Source: a bacterium BMS3Bbin05
GTDB lineage: Bacteria; Nitrospirota; Thermodesulfovibrionia; Thermodesulfovibrionales; BMS3Bbin05
Length of the DNA stretch: 40,429 nt
NCBI GenBank assembly: GCA_002897855.1
Contig: BDTO01000077.1
Coordinates: 1-40,429, forward strand
Direction: 5' to 3'
In this document: positions 1 to 8,564 of the stretch, one piece after another
Layout: each line of letters opens with the position of its first letter
Position numbering within the stretch: the first letter of the stretch is position 1
Made by a program: the position numbers and the translations under genes
The notes under the pieces: generated by a model
Database searches by the model: none
Told to the model about the DNA's origin: nothing
The model's input: the letters and a program-made list of their open reading frames with translations, nothing else

Positions 1-1
1 G

Positions 2-253
2 TATCGACCTGATTTTGCCCCGTCAAAGGAATTGTTGAATGGGTATAAAAACAAGTCAATTTCTTGGCAAGAGTATGAGATTGAGTATCGTAAAATCCTT
101 AACCAAAGGCATGTAATTGAAAAAATAGATTGGAATATCTTTAATGATTCCGTTCTATTGTGCTCAGAACCAACAGCGAAACAATGCCATAGACGACTGT
201 TAGCGGAATATCTTGCTCAAAATAAAAGTGATATAGAAATTATACACCTATAG
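2..253 (+). CDS. DUF488 family protein, 5'-truncated by the window edge
   Basis: The open frame enters from the left edge and ends at the TAG at 251-253, so only the C-terminal ~83 residues are visible. The stretch LLCSEPTAKQCHR near residue 50 of the visible part is the characteristic C-terminal signature of DUF488 (Cys-x-Glu followed by Cys-His-Arg), and the protein ends in the usual -HL after a short beta strand. DUF488 proteins are small and of unestablished biochemical role. The gene is followed within a few bases by an attC-like site, so it is probably the gene of an integron cassette. Base composition is AT-rich compared with the addAB genes to the right, which fits an acquired cassette. 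The family call is fairly secure and the function is unknown. Confidence 0.75.
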   Translation, partial: YRPDFAPSKELLNGYKNKSISWQEYEIEYRKILNQRHVIEKIDWNIFNDSVLLCSEPTAKQCHRRLLAEYLAQNKSDIEIIHL

Positions 254-322
254 CATATCAAATCGCTGAACTGGATTTTTACTCCGCTGCGCTCTGTAAA
301 AAGCAGTGAGTTCAGTCGTTGA
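253..322 (+). other. attC-like integron recombination site 1 (R' box interrupted by IS)
   Basis: Just after the DUF488 stop, the sequence shows an imperfect long palindrome. GCTGAACTG near 264-272 faces CAGTGAGTTCAG at 304-315, and TTTTTAC faces GTAAAAA around a short CCGCTGCGCTC apex. It then reaches CGTT at 317-320. This is the layout of attC (R''-L''-loop-L'-R'). R'' (about 253-259) is degenerate. The GTT of the R' box is followed not by the expected RRRY but by the end of an insertion sequence. The rest of the box, GTTAGGA, reappears at 1325-1331 on the other side of that element. Confidence 0.72.
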
Positions 323-1324
323 GCCTGTAGAAAAAGTTCTGAAAAGCTTATAATATTAGCATTCATCTTAATCAAAGATGAGGGTATAACGCTTAGTAGG
401 GAGGGGACAGTGGCGAGATACAAAGAGTATGACTATTCACAGGGCAAGTTCATACCGGTAGACTTTGACAGACAGATATTGCCCGGCACATTCGAATATC
501 CCCTTCACTACCTGATGGACAACGAAATAGACCTTACCGTTTTTGACTTACGCTACCAAAACAACGAAACCGGAGATCCTGCATACGATGCGGCAATCCT
601 TTTGAAGATCATCCTCTATGCTTATTCCCGTGGGATCACCTCAAGCAGAAAAGATTGCGCAGAGTATTATGGGACAAGCGGTGGCTTGTACAGACCGAAG
701 GACTTTGCGATGAGCGAGGACAGGACGCACTGTATCTGTCCGGCAGGGAAACGGCTCTACCGAAACGGTGGTAATGTAGTTGTTAATGGAAACAGCACAA
801 TAAAATTCCGGGGCCGGAAGACGGATTGCCGAGCATGTGAAGTACGCAAGAAATGTTTGAGAAATCCTGATACGAGTGAAACACGCCGGGTATACTTTTT
901 TCAGGGACGCCAGGCAAGTGCTCCTGAGACCTTCACACAGAAAATGAAGCGCAGGATTGATTCGATAAAAGGACGGCTTGTTTACAACAGGAGAATGGGA
1001 ACGGTTGAGCCGGTATTCGGCAATATCTGCTCTACCCCGGGACTGGATCCATTCACCCTGAGGGGAAAACGAAAGGTAAATACACAGTGGCTTCTCTACT
1101 GCACAGTTCATAACCTTCTTAAAGTGCATCGATATGGATCCGGGGTTGCATGATAACAGAAGAGAAACAACAGGATAATAGAGACCACCATGAGCGGGCA
1201 CAGGGATTTCCGTAAAGATAAATGCCCAGAGTGAAACTAAAACAACTATTGGAACGAGTGGGATAAAGCAAATTGATCAAAGCAATAGACAAGCTATTCG
1301 ATTTCGGACTTTTTCTACAGGCTT
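321..1324 (+). mobile_element. IS1182-type insertion sequence, internally deleted
   Basis: The element is bounded by exact 15-bp inverted repeats: GCCTGTAGAAAAAGT at 323-337 and its reverse complement at 1308-1322. It carries one transposase frame (410-1153) with an IS1182-type N-terminus and C-terminus. At ~1.0 kb it is much shorter than the 1.6-1.9 kb usual for the family, because the middle of the transposase is missing. GTT flanks both sides (318-320 and 1325-1327). Joining the flanks at this GTT restores CGTTAGGAGG, a normal attC R' box, so a 3-bp target duplication is likely. The exact ends are uncertain by 2 bp. The element cannot move itself but could be mobilised in trans by an intact relative. 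Confidence 0.8.
410..1153 (+). pseudogene. IS1182-family transposase with in-frame internal deletion
   Basis: The 247-residue frame starts at GTG 410 with a GGGAGGGG ribosome site at about 399-405. Residues 1-80 match the N-terminal domain of IS1182 transposases (ILPGTFEYPLHYLM, then AYSRGITSSRK). Residues from about 95 match the C-terminal part (KDF...CICPAGKRLYRNG, a Cys cluster CRACEVRKKC, and GTVEPVFGNI with the last catalytic Glu at about 200). The intervening segment, which normally carries the first two catalytic aspartates of the DDE triad, is absent. The junction lies near residue 81. The frame is preserved, but the protein must be catalytically dead. It could still bind the element ends. 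Confidence 0.82.
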
Positions 1325-1340
1325 GTTAGGAGGAGAAAAA

Positions 1341-1829
1341 ATGGACAAAGATTTTACTTTACTAATGGAGGAATCCACAAACCTTGAATTGAATGTTGCT
1401 GATCTATATTTACTGTTTAATAGTTTGTTTCCAGAAGACTCAAATTTCTGGTGGGAGCTGGCATTGGAAGAGAAAAGCCATGCCGCCCTTATTCGAAGTG
1501 GGAAAGATTTTTTTGAACCGAAAAACCAATTCCCGCATGATTTATTAGCAGATAGTTTGCAGACCTTGAAAGATATAAACAGTAAATTAAATTTACTAAT
1601 CAAAAAATACAAAGACACTTCTCCATCAAGGGAGGAGGCGTTTAACATTGCCTTTAAGCTTGAAAACTCGGCGAGTGAACTGCATTATCAAAATTTCATG
1701 AGTAAAGAAACAAGCTCAAGGATAGACAATATCTTTAAGCAATTGAATAAAGACGACAAAGATCATGCAATGAGAATCTGTTCTTATATGGAAAATCATG
1801 GCATTCCGTTACAATCGAAAAATGGATAA
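1341..1829 (+). CDS. ferritin-like / rubrerythrin-type diiron-fold protein (integron cassette gene)
   Basis: This 162-residue, all-helical protein has the pattern of a ferritin-like four-helix bundle. A glutamate-rich first helix (residues 10-25) is followed by E-E-K-S-H (E44, H47, an ExxH pair), a third helix with LENSASELH, and a last helix with D-K-D-H in the place of the second ExxH. This fits a rubrerythrin-type carboxylate/His diiron site, though the final acidic residue is Asp rather than Glu. There is no rubredoxin domain, so it would need an external electron partner if it is an oxidase or peroxidase. I chose ATG 1341 over an upstream TTG because TAGGAGGAG (1328-1336) is correctly spaced. 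That Shine-Dalgarno is part of the attC R' box. The next attC-like site starts 3 bp after the stop, so it is a complete cassette. Confidence 0.65.
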   Translation: MDKDFTLLMEESTNLELNVADLYLLFNSLFPEDSNFWWELALEEKSHAALIRSGKDFFEPKNQFPHDLLADSLQTLKDINSKLNLLIKKYKDTSPSREEAFNIAFKLENSASELHYQNFMSKETSSRIDNIFKQLNKDDKDHAMRICSYMENHGIPLQSKNG

Positions 1830-1832
1830 TTG

Positions 1833-1905
1833 AGCGAACGAGGCGCTGCACCTGACCACTATTCCGCTGACGCTCCATAGCGGCAGGTGAGTTTGGCCGT
1901 TATGT
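1833..1905 (+). other. attC-like integron recombination site 2
   Basis: A 73-bp imperfect palindrome lies between the ferritin-like and PPOX genes. It begins with AGCGAAC (degenerate R''), followed by GAGGCGCTGCACCTGACC, an inner stem around CCGCTGACGCTCC, then GGCAGGTGAGTTTGG and CGTTATGTG (R', predicted cleavage between G1899 and T1900). CACCTG (1850s) pairs with CAGGTG (1880s) with extrahelical bases, as in true attC sites. The GGCGCTGCACCTGACC half and the CGTTATG end closely resemble attC sites common in environmental cassettes, from my knowledge of that class. Confidence 0.8.
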
Positions 1906-1939
1906 GAGAAATAATTATATCAAAAAAGGAGAAAATTAA

Positions 1940-2359
1940 ATGAGAGATGCAGAAAAAACAATCGGAAGCATGATTGACAAAACAACCGTATCTATTATCG
2001 GCTCTGTGGATGAAGAAGGTTTCCCCAACGCAAAAGCTATGCTCCCACCACGGAAAAGAGAAGGCATAAAACATGTATTCTTCACAACAAATACATCTTC
2101 AATGAGAGTAAAACAGTATTCAAAAAATCCCAAAGCCTGCATATATTTTTTTGATAAAAGATTTTTCAGAGGCGTTATGCTCAAAGGGACAATGGAAGTT
2201 TTGAAAGATACCAAATCAAAAAAGATGATCTGGAGAAATGGCGATGAAATGTACTATTCAAAAGGTGTAACCGACCCTGATTATTGCGTGCTTAAATTTA
2301 CTGCGCAAAACGGTAGGTATTATAGTAATTTTAAATCTGAAAATTTTGAAGTTGAATAA
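1940..2359 (+). CDS. pyridoxamine 5'-phosphate oxidase-fold (PPOX) protein (integron cassette gene)
   Basis: The 139-residue protein shows the split-barrel flavin-binding fold of the PPOX/general stress protein 26 group. The features are an N-terminal helix, then TVSIIGSVDEEGFPNAKAM (strand-turn with the G-x-P motif), HVFFTTNTSSMRVKQYSKNP and KACIYFFD. These positions normally contact FMN phosphate and the flavin ring. Small PPOX proteins are flavin- or F420-dependent reductases/oxidases or haem-binding proteins; the substrate cannot be read from sequence. AAAAGGAG at 1924-1931 supports ATG 1940. The gene begins 40 bp after the cleavage point of attC site 2. Its cassette ends at the R'' remnant at 2371. 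Confidence 0.8.
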   Translation: MRDAEKTIGSMIDKTTVSIIGSVDEEGFPNAKAMLPPRKREGIKHVFFTTNTSSMRVKQYSKNPKACIYFFDKRFFRGVMLKGTMEVLKDTKSKKMIWRNGDEMYYSKGVTDPDYCVLKFTAQNGRYYSNFKSENFEVE

Positions 2360-2370
2360 ACCCATAAAAA

Positions 2371-2378
2371 CACATAAC
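2371..2378 (+). other. R'' box of a truncated third attC
   Basis: CACATAAC is the exact reverse complement of GTTATGTG at 1899-1906, the start of the same cassette. That is what the R'' box of a cassette's own attC should be. The rest of a normal attC (loop, L', R') is not found downstream: only a short palindrome ACTTATAAGT follows at 2379-2388. I read this as the broken distal end of the cassette array. Confidence 0.5.
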
Positions 2379-2523
2379 ACTTATAAGTATTGAAAACGTA
2401 TCGATCACGTATCCTATTTTCGCACAATTGAGTCAGGGGGGGCCTTGAATCCGGTAACAGCATGGAACGATTTCAGGATTTTTTATCGGGTACTAATGCC
2501 GGGCTATTGGGAGAGAGGCGCAA

Positions 2524-2553
2524 TTGTGGTTGGGGTATGTGTTGCGCTACAAT
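2524..2553 (+). promoter_or_regulatory. possible sigma-70 promoter giving a leaderless addB transcript
   Basis: TTGTGG (2524-2529) and TACAAT (2548-2553) are 18 bp apart. A start of transcription 6-7 bp after the -10 box falls on the ATG of addB at 2559. addB has no Shine-Dalgarno, and an in-frame TAA at 2553-2555 excludes any earlier start, so a leaderless mRNA would explain both. The -35 match is weak. Confidence 0.35.
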
Positions 2554-2558
2554 AATCC

Positions 2559-5264
2559 ATGGTCAGTTTAAAGGTACTGAATCTCAGAGAAGACCCGATA
2601 GGATACCTTGCCGGGCAGACGATTGATGACGCTGCATCAACACTGGTTGTATTCCCTACCGCACGGAACATCCGGTTTTTCCGTAAGACGCTTTCAGGGA
2701 TGAGCGGTGACCGCACTGTAATATCGCCGTACTGTCTTGAGATAAGCCGGTTTATCAATCAGTGCCTTGATCCCGGGGGAAAGGCCCTGGTAGACCTTCG
2801 TATGAGGCCATTTTATCTTCAGCATGGTATCGGCAGGCTCAGGCGTGAGCAACTCGCCGGTCTTTTCAGGGACAGTTCAAAGAAGATGCAGGAGGATTTT
2901 TTCGAGTTTGCGGCAGCGGGTTCCAGGATACTGCGTTTTCTGGATGAAATCCATGCAGAGAAGATTACCGCAGATAAGCTCACGAAAGTATCGCTCTATA
3001 CGGATTACGAAAAGCATATCAATATTCTGAAGGATATCGGGGATTCATACAGAAATGCTCTCGAGGAAGACGGATTAACCGACATCATGTTCCTCAAGAT
3101 GGGTGGGGCCTTTCTGTTGGACTGGTTAGAGGATTTCAAGAAGGTTCATTTCCTCGTCGGAGGATACCTTACCGGTTTTGAACTTGACCTTATTAAAACT
3201 ATAGGGCATAAAAAGGATGTTGAGATTATTGTTCGATACGAGGGTGAGCCTGATAAACAGACAAAGAAGATATTCGAAGCCTTCAGTGTTGACGCTCCTT
3301 CCATGAAAAGTGCGCCCTTTCCTTCTGCAATTGAAATCCGGGCGTTTGAGGAGGCTGCCGCCCAGTTTGGATTCATTGTTCATGCAGTGGAGCATGCACT
3401 GAGAGCCGGGATACCTCCCGATCATATTGTGGTGGTCCTGCCGGATGAGAATACGAAGCGTATACTGTTCAGCCTTGAAAGGAAGAGAATATTCAACTAC
3501 GCTATGGGCCTGGATCTAAAGGATACGGTCTGGTATTCTTTTCTGAAATCCGTCGAAATCCTGTTTGCTGAACGTATTGGCTCTTCTCAGTACCGGTCTG
3601 AGCCGGTGATCAATTTCCTTACGCATCCATTTATCAGAAATCTTCCTGCTGCGGGGCACTGGATAGATGATTTTATATCGGAAATCAAAAGGGAAAACAG
3701 GCTCATACTGAATAAGAGTGACTTTTGCAAAACGGAAATCCTGAGGGATGTGTTTTCCAGGATAAAGTCTCTGGTAGTTCCGGAGGGTGATGCATGCAGT
3801 TACGGCGGATTCCTCCTTGACATAGCAGGGTTTATGGAAGAACTCGAATCAATGCTGAATCCGGAATTCCTTCAGACTATCTCCCGGAGCCCGGAATTTG
3901 CCGAATCACGGAACGCAATAATGACCTGGTTGTACCAGTCTGCAACACTTTTCCATGACAATGAATTGCGCGGTGCAGGGGCATTGATCTGCCTGAGTTA
4001 TCTCCTGAGGCAGTTGTCTGCGCTTACATACAGTGACGTGGCGGGAGGCACCATTACCGTCATGGGAATGCTCGAGACCAGGAATATTGCGTTCCGGGCG
4101 GTCATTATACCTGATATGAACGAGGAGATGATCCCCCCCCGAAACGAAAAAGAGATGTTTCTGAATACGGCTATCAGGGAACGGCTCGGTATACCGGCTG
4201 CCCGGGACAGGGAAGGACTCGCAAGGCATTATTTCATGAGCCTGATCAAGAACGCAGAGATGGTCTTCCTGAGCTATGTGGAGAGGGATGATCGTCCCAT
4301 ACGGAGCAGGTTTATCGAGGAGATATTAATACAGACGGGTCATACCGGAGATGACCCTGAATGGCTCAGGCGAAGGAGTGAGTATGAGGGTCTTGTGTTT
4401 GATTGCGTATGTCCTCCTGTAGGGGCCTCCATGACGGATGCCATAAGAAAAGATGAGACGGTCCTGAAATATATTGACAGGATGACTCTTACCCCATATA
4501 AACTGAGTACCTACCGCCGGTGTTCATATAAATTCTATCTTGCACATATTAAAAACCTGGAGGAGCCCGTTGAGATTTCCGGGGCGCTCGAGGCTATGGA
4601 TATAGGCAATCTTCTTCACCGGGCGCTTAAGGATGTCTATGACAGCGGGAAGCAATTTTCTGATGCGGGCAGGCTATATGAAAAAATACGGGAGGCAGTG
4701 ACAAGAGAGGCGGAGGATGGATACGACATCATTAAGATAAGCCCCCATGCAGCATTTGAGCTTGATGTAATCATGGACAAGATGTACCGGTTTGCCGAAA
4801 TGGAGGTTGAACGTTTTGGTGAAGGATGGAGGCCGGAGATGCTTGAATATTCTTTGAAGATGGATTTGGGTGGTGTAAGTCTGTCAGGCCGTGTAGACAG
4901 GATAGATATACGGGAAGGTAATGGTAAAAAACATGCATTTGTTATAGATTACAAGTTTGCGAATCTTTCCGGAATGAAGAGCCTGCGGTACGATGAGAAT
5001 TTCTCCGGGTTTCAGCTTCCGGTATACCGGCTCATGCTGAATAATAGCCGTCCGGATCTCGATATCGAAGGCATAGGTTATTATGATCTGAAGGATAAGT
5101 TTAAGATAGTAACAGTTACCGAGCATGGGACGGCGGAGGATTTTCGCGCTTTATTGGAAAAAGTAATTGGAGAGATCAGGTCTGCCGATCACGGGTTTAT
5201 CAAGACGGATGACCTGAGATTGTGCATGTATTGCGGGTTTGCGACGATATGCGGACGGAGATAA
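2559..5264 (+). CDS. addB: AddB-like helicase-nuclease subunit with Fe-S staple nuclease domain
   Basis: This 901-residue protein is the partner of the UvrD-type helicase encoded immediately downstream. The AddAB complex resects double-strand ends for RecA loading. The N-terminus (TLVVFPTARNIRFF) is a helicase-like domain without a clear Walker A, typical of the short AddB type. The C-terminus is a PD-(D/E)XK nuclease: GRVDRID with Asp ~780, and VIDYK with Asp ~797 and Lys ~799. Four cysteines fit the AddB 4Fe-4S cluster: one at ~655 (YRRCSYKFYL) and three at the extreme C-terminus, 889, 892 and 898 (CMYCGFATIC). The nuclease is therefore expected to be active and iron-dependent. The gene overlaps addA by 16 bp if addA starts at ATG 5249. 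Sequence is too divergent to assign helicase activity. There is no obvious ribosome site (see the promoter entry). Confidence 0.82.
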   Translation: MVSLKVLNLREDPIGYLAGQTIDDAASTLVVFPTARNIRFFRKTLSGMSGDRTVISPYCLEISRFINQCLDPGGKALVDLRMRPFYLQHGIGRLRREQLAGLFRDSSKKMQEDFFEFAAAGSRILRFLDEIHAEKITADKLTKVSLYTDYEKHINILKDIGDSYRNALEEDGLTDIMFLKMGGAFLLDWLEDFKKVHFLVGGYLTGFELDLIKTIGHKKDVEIIVRYEGEPDKQTKKIFEAFSVDAPSMKSAPFPSAIEIRAFEEAAAQFGFIVHAVEHALRAGIPPDHIVVVLPDENTKRILFSLERKRIFNYAMGLDLKDTVWYSFLKSVEILFAERIGSSQYRSEPVINFLTHPFIRNLPAAGHWIDDFISEIKRENRLILNKSDFCKTEILRDVFSRIKSLVVPEGDACSYGGFLLDIAGFMEELESMLNPEFLQTISRSPEFAESRNAIMTWLYQSATLFHDNELRGAGALICLSYLLRQLSALTYSDVAGGTITVMGMLETRNIAFRAVIIPDMNEEMIPPRNEKEMFLNTAIRERLGIPAARDREGLARHYFMSLIKNAEMVFLSYVERDDRPIRSRFIEEILIQTGHTGDDPEWLRRRSEYEGLVFDCVCPPVGASMTDAIRKDETVLKYIDRMTLTPYKLSTYRRCSYKFYLAHIKNLEEPVEISGALEAMDIGNLLHRALKDVYDSGKQFSDAGRLYEKIREAVTREAEDGYDIIKISPHAAFELDVIMDKMYRFAEMEVERFGEGWRPEMLEYSLKMDLGGVSLSGRVDRIDIREGNGKKHAFVIDYKFANLSGMKSLRYDENFSGFQLPVYRLMLNNSRPDLDIEGIGYYDLKDKFKIVTVTEHGTAEDFRALLEKVIGEIRSADHGFIKTDDLRLCMYCGFATICGRR

Positions 5265-8200
5265 TTGACCCCCGGAGAAATATAGCACTAAAGGCCTCCG
5301 CAGGGAGCGGCAAGACCTTTGCCCTGAGTCTGCGCGTGGTTAATCTCCTTCTGAACGGGGCCGAACCGGAGCGCATCTTATGTCTTACATTTACAAACAA
5401 GGCGACCAACGAGATGTGCCGGCGTATAATATCCATTGTCAGATACCTTGCCTTCGAACTTTCACCTGCAAACCTGAAAGACGAGGCAAAATATCTGCTG
5501 CTTTCTCAAAGGGGAGAGCAGGACGCCCGGGATGTTTCGGCCTGTTCTTTTTCGGATGATGAGGTCAGCGACCTGCGTAAGAGGTCCGGCGCAATCTACA
5601 GACATGCAGTAAGGAACATCTCGAATCTCAGGGTCTCCACTATAGACAGTTTTCTTAACAGTATCCTGCGGTTGTTTCCTTTCGAAGCCGGGATTATGCC
5701 GGATTTCGGGGTGCTGACGCCCCGGATGAACGACCTGGTTTACTTCGATGCCTTTGAGCGTTTCGTGCGAAAACTGGATGATGACCCGCTGCTCAGGAGG
5801 ATGATATCCGACCTTATCCGTAAGAGCTATAAGGCGGTCAATTCCCCCGATACCTTTCTCCGGGGTCATTTCGACCGCCTCCTCGAGATGAGAATCGGCG
5901 CAGAGCGGGTGATCGTGAATACGCTTGCCTGCCTTCGGGAAGACGGGGATGTCAGGTGTGTGGAAGACATTTCGGACAGGCTTGACCGTGCCTCGAATCT
6001 GGACGTTGAGATACGGAAAGATGCACGGGCATTCGCAAAGACATTGAGAGAGAACTGCACGGATATTTCCGGACGCGGGCTGGGGGAACTGAAAAAGTAT
6101 GAGACATCCGATGCCGCCTCTCTTGCCGGGCTTACGAGTATCGGCAAGGAAAGATATGATGAGTACTCGTTTTTCAGGAAGTGCGGCGGGGATAAAAAAG
6201 CGCATGCTCTCTTCGATAAGATAAAGAAAGAGCTTCCTCTTTTTATCCATCTGAAGAATGATGTGTACAGGGATGCGGTCCTGTATCTCTTCCATCTTTT
6301 TATAAAGGAACTGGATGAAGTAAAGAAGAGGAAAAACGGATTAACATTTTCGGATGTGACTAATACCTGCTATCGTTTGCTTGTGGATGGAGGTTTGATC
6401 GGGCAGTCGCCGGAGTATTTCTATTTCAGGCTCGACAGCAGGATCGATCACCTGCTTATAGACGAGTTTCAGGATACAAACTTTATTCAATGGCTTATCC
6501 TTAAGCCGTTTGTGGATGAACTTACGGCCGGTATAGGCCAGAGGGACAGTCAGGGATCGTTCTTTTATGTTGGAGATCCCAAACAGTCGATTTACCGCTT
6601 CCGCGGGGGTGAGAGCAGACTGTTTGATGCGGTGCTCAGTCAATACAGCGGCAGGATTATTCCTGAATTTCTGGACAGCAACTTCAGGAGCGCTCGCCGG
6701 GTGGTGGAGTTCGTGAACCGGCTCTTTACCCGCATAAGCATGATGTATCCCTTTGACTATAAGCCGCAGGAGTGCAGGAGGCCGGAAAGCGAAGGATATG
6801 TTGATATTGTCTTTTTCGACAAAAAAGGCCCGAACGGGACGAATGTAAAGAAGAAAAAGACCCTGAAATGGATAGAGGAGCTGAACGCAAAAGGTATAGG
6901 CCCGAAGGAAGTCGCCATCCTTTGCAGTGATAACCGTCAGTGTGCGGACTATGCCGGCTTGCTCATCAGCAACGGTATCCCGGCCGTAACAGAGGGATCG
7001 CTCAGTATCCTCAGCGTCCCGGCCGTTAATGCCATAATCGAACTCCTCCGGTATTTGAATGATCCGGCACAGGAGGTATACCTCCTGGGATTTCTTTTTT
7101 CAGTCCCCGGCCTGCTTTCATCGAAACAGAAGCGGTCTCTGCTTTCCACGTATAAGAAACCGACTGTGCCTGATTCATTAAAAGAAAAGATTAAGCTGAT
7201 TATGGGTAAAGTGAATCTTCTGCCGGTATCTATTGTAATCAGGATGATAGTCGACGAATTCGATATCTTTGCACGGTTTGATCGTGAGCCGAATATAGCA
7301 TTCCTTCTTGATCTGTCGGCAAGCCCGGAATTTGATAATACCGCATCACTCGGCAGGTTTCTTGAATTTGCAGAGACAACGCTCAGTGATATCAGGGCCG
7401 CACAGGCCGGGGCGGTTAATGCGGTGAAGGTCTTGACCATTCACAAGGCAAAGGGGCTTGAGTTCCCCTACGTAATCGTACCCGAAATTGAGATAGATAT
7501 GACAGTCACGGCGCGGGAGACTCCGCTTATCTTCGAGTATGACGAAGACCTGTTTATCAGTGATATCCATCTTAACGAGAACGAAAAGGTGAGACAGTTT
7601 CACCATGAACTTACCGAAGCGGTGGATCGTGAAAAGGACCTGGCTGTAAGGGACAGGCTGAACCAGCTATATGTAGCGCTTACCAGGGCGCAGGAGGGGC
7701 TCTTTGTTACCGCGCTCGTTAAGGATGATAAGAAAGTCAACAGCACACTAAGGTTATCTGATATCCTGTTCGATGCCCTGGGAAGGGAAGGGTACAGTAA
7801 GGGTGTCATACCTCGTTATCCGCTCAAACTTCCGGAGCAGAGCAGAAAAACCCCGGGTCCGCACCTGCTCAATGAAGTATTCGATTATATAATCGCACAA
7901 AGGAAGGATTCATCACAGCTTGAAGAAAAGGCAGAAGAGTACGAAACGGTTTCATTTGATAACTACCGGGCCAGGAGGCTCGGAATAGCTTTTCATTATG
8001 CAGTGCAGGTGATAAGGGAGTTTACGGAAGAAGCGGTTAAGGGCGCTATGGCAAGGGTCATACAGATATATGGTTCGGGACTTTCTGCTGATGAAATCGG
8101 TTCGGTTCACAAGAGAATATCGATGCTTATTTCCGACGCTGAATTCCGTGAACTTATAACTGAAGCAGAGATTAACCGTGAGATAACATTCATAAGTGAA

Positions 8201-8410
8201 GGGAGAACGGCAGTAGCCGATTTTGTTACTGTGGGTAAGAACAAGGTAACAGTAATAGATTTCAAAACAAATTATGAAGAGGAGATGTTAGAGAAATATA
8301 CAAAACAGGTCAGGGGCTATTGCAGTCTTGCATCCCGGATTTACGGTAGGGCCTGCGAGGGGTATATATGCTTTGTCCTTGAGAATAAAGTAAATTACAT
8401 TGTTGTATAA
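5249..8410 (+). CDS. addA: AddA-like UvrD-family helicase with C-terminal nuclease domain
   Basis: This 1053-residue SF1 helicase supplies the motor and second nuclease of the AddAB end-resection complex. Visible motifs are Walker A ASAGSGKT at residues 16-23, motif II LLIDEFQDT with D405/E406, motif III GDPKQSIYRFRGG from about 442, motif V-like TIHKAKGLEFP around 732, and motif VI LYVALTRAQ around 808. The C-terminal PD-(D/E)XK domain has Asp ~991 and VIDFKT (D1004, K1006). A GTG at 5222 would add nine residues. I prefer ATG 5249 because it puts the Walker A at the usual distance from the N-terminus, overlapping addB by 16 bp, which suggests translational coupling. No RecC or RecD homologue is nearby. 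Family assignment is firm; AddA versus RecB naming rests on the partner and the C-terminal domain. Confidence 0.88.
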   Translation: MRTEIIDPRRNIALKASAGSGKTFALSLRVVNLLLNGAEPERILCLTFTNKATNEMCRRIISIVRYLAFELSPANLKDEAKYLLLSQRGEQDARDVSACSFSDDEVSDLRKRSGAIYRHAVRNISNLRVSTIDSFLNSILRLFPFEAGIMPDFGVLTPRMNDLVYFDAFERFVRKLDDDPLLRRMISDLIRKSYKAVNSPDTFLRGHFDRLLEMRIGAERVIVNTLACLREDGDVRCVEDISDRLDRASNLDVEIRKDARAFAKTLRENCTDISGRGLGELKKYETSDAASLAGLTSIGKERYDEYSFFRKCGGDKKAHALFDKIKKELPLFIHLKNDVYRDAVLYLFHLFIKELDEVKKRKNGLTFSDVTNTCYRLLVDGGLIGQSPEYFYFRLDSRIDHLLIDEFQDTNFIQWLILKPFVDELTAGIGQRDSQGSFFYVGDPKQSIYRFRGGESRLFDAVLSQYSGRIIPEFLDSNFRSARRVVEFVNRLFTRISMMYPFDYKPQECRRPESEGYVDIVFFDKKGPNGTNVKKKKTLKWIEELNAKGIGPKEVAILCSDNRQCADYAGLLISNGIPAVTEGSLSILSVPAVNAIIELLRYLNDPAQEVYLLGFLFSVPGLLSSKQKRSLLSTYKKPTVPDSLKEKIKLIMGKVNLLPVSIVIRMIVDEFDIFARFDREPNIAFLLDLSASPEFDNTASLGRFLEFAETTLSDIRAAQAGAVNAVKVLTIHKAKGLEFPYVIVPEIEIDMTVTARETPLIFEYDEDLFISDIHLNENEKVRQFHHELTEAVDREKDLAVRDRLNQLYVALTRAQEGLFVTALVKDDKKVNSTLRLSDILFDALGREGYSKGVIPRYPLKLPEQSRKTPGPHLLNEVFDYIIAQRKDSSQLEEKAEEYETVSFDNYRARRLGIAFHYAVQVIREFTEEAVKGAMARVIQIYGSGLSADEIGSVHKRISMLISDAEFRELITEAEINREITFISEGRTAVADFVTVGKNKVTVIDFKTNYEEEMLEKYTKQVRGYCSLASRIYGRACEGYICFVLENKVNYIVV

Positions 8411-8564
8411 ATTTTCTATCTATAAGTATTGGGAGGAAACATTACATTGACATTCACGTTGGAGTTCTGTATAAATAAAGTAAGATATGTAGTTAATAGA
8501 GTCAAGTAGGTATGAGTATAAATTAAATGTTTTTCTTTAAGTTTTCAGGCTGGAGGATATCATA

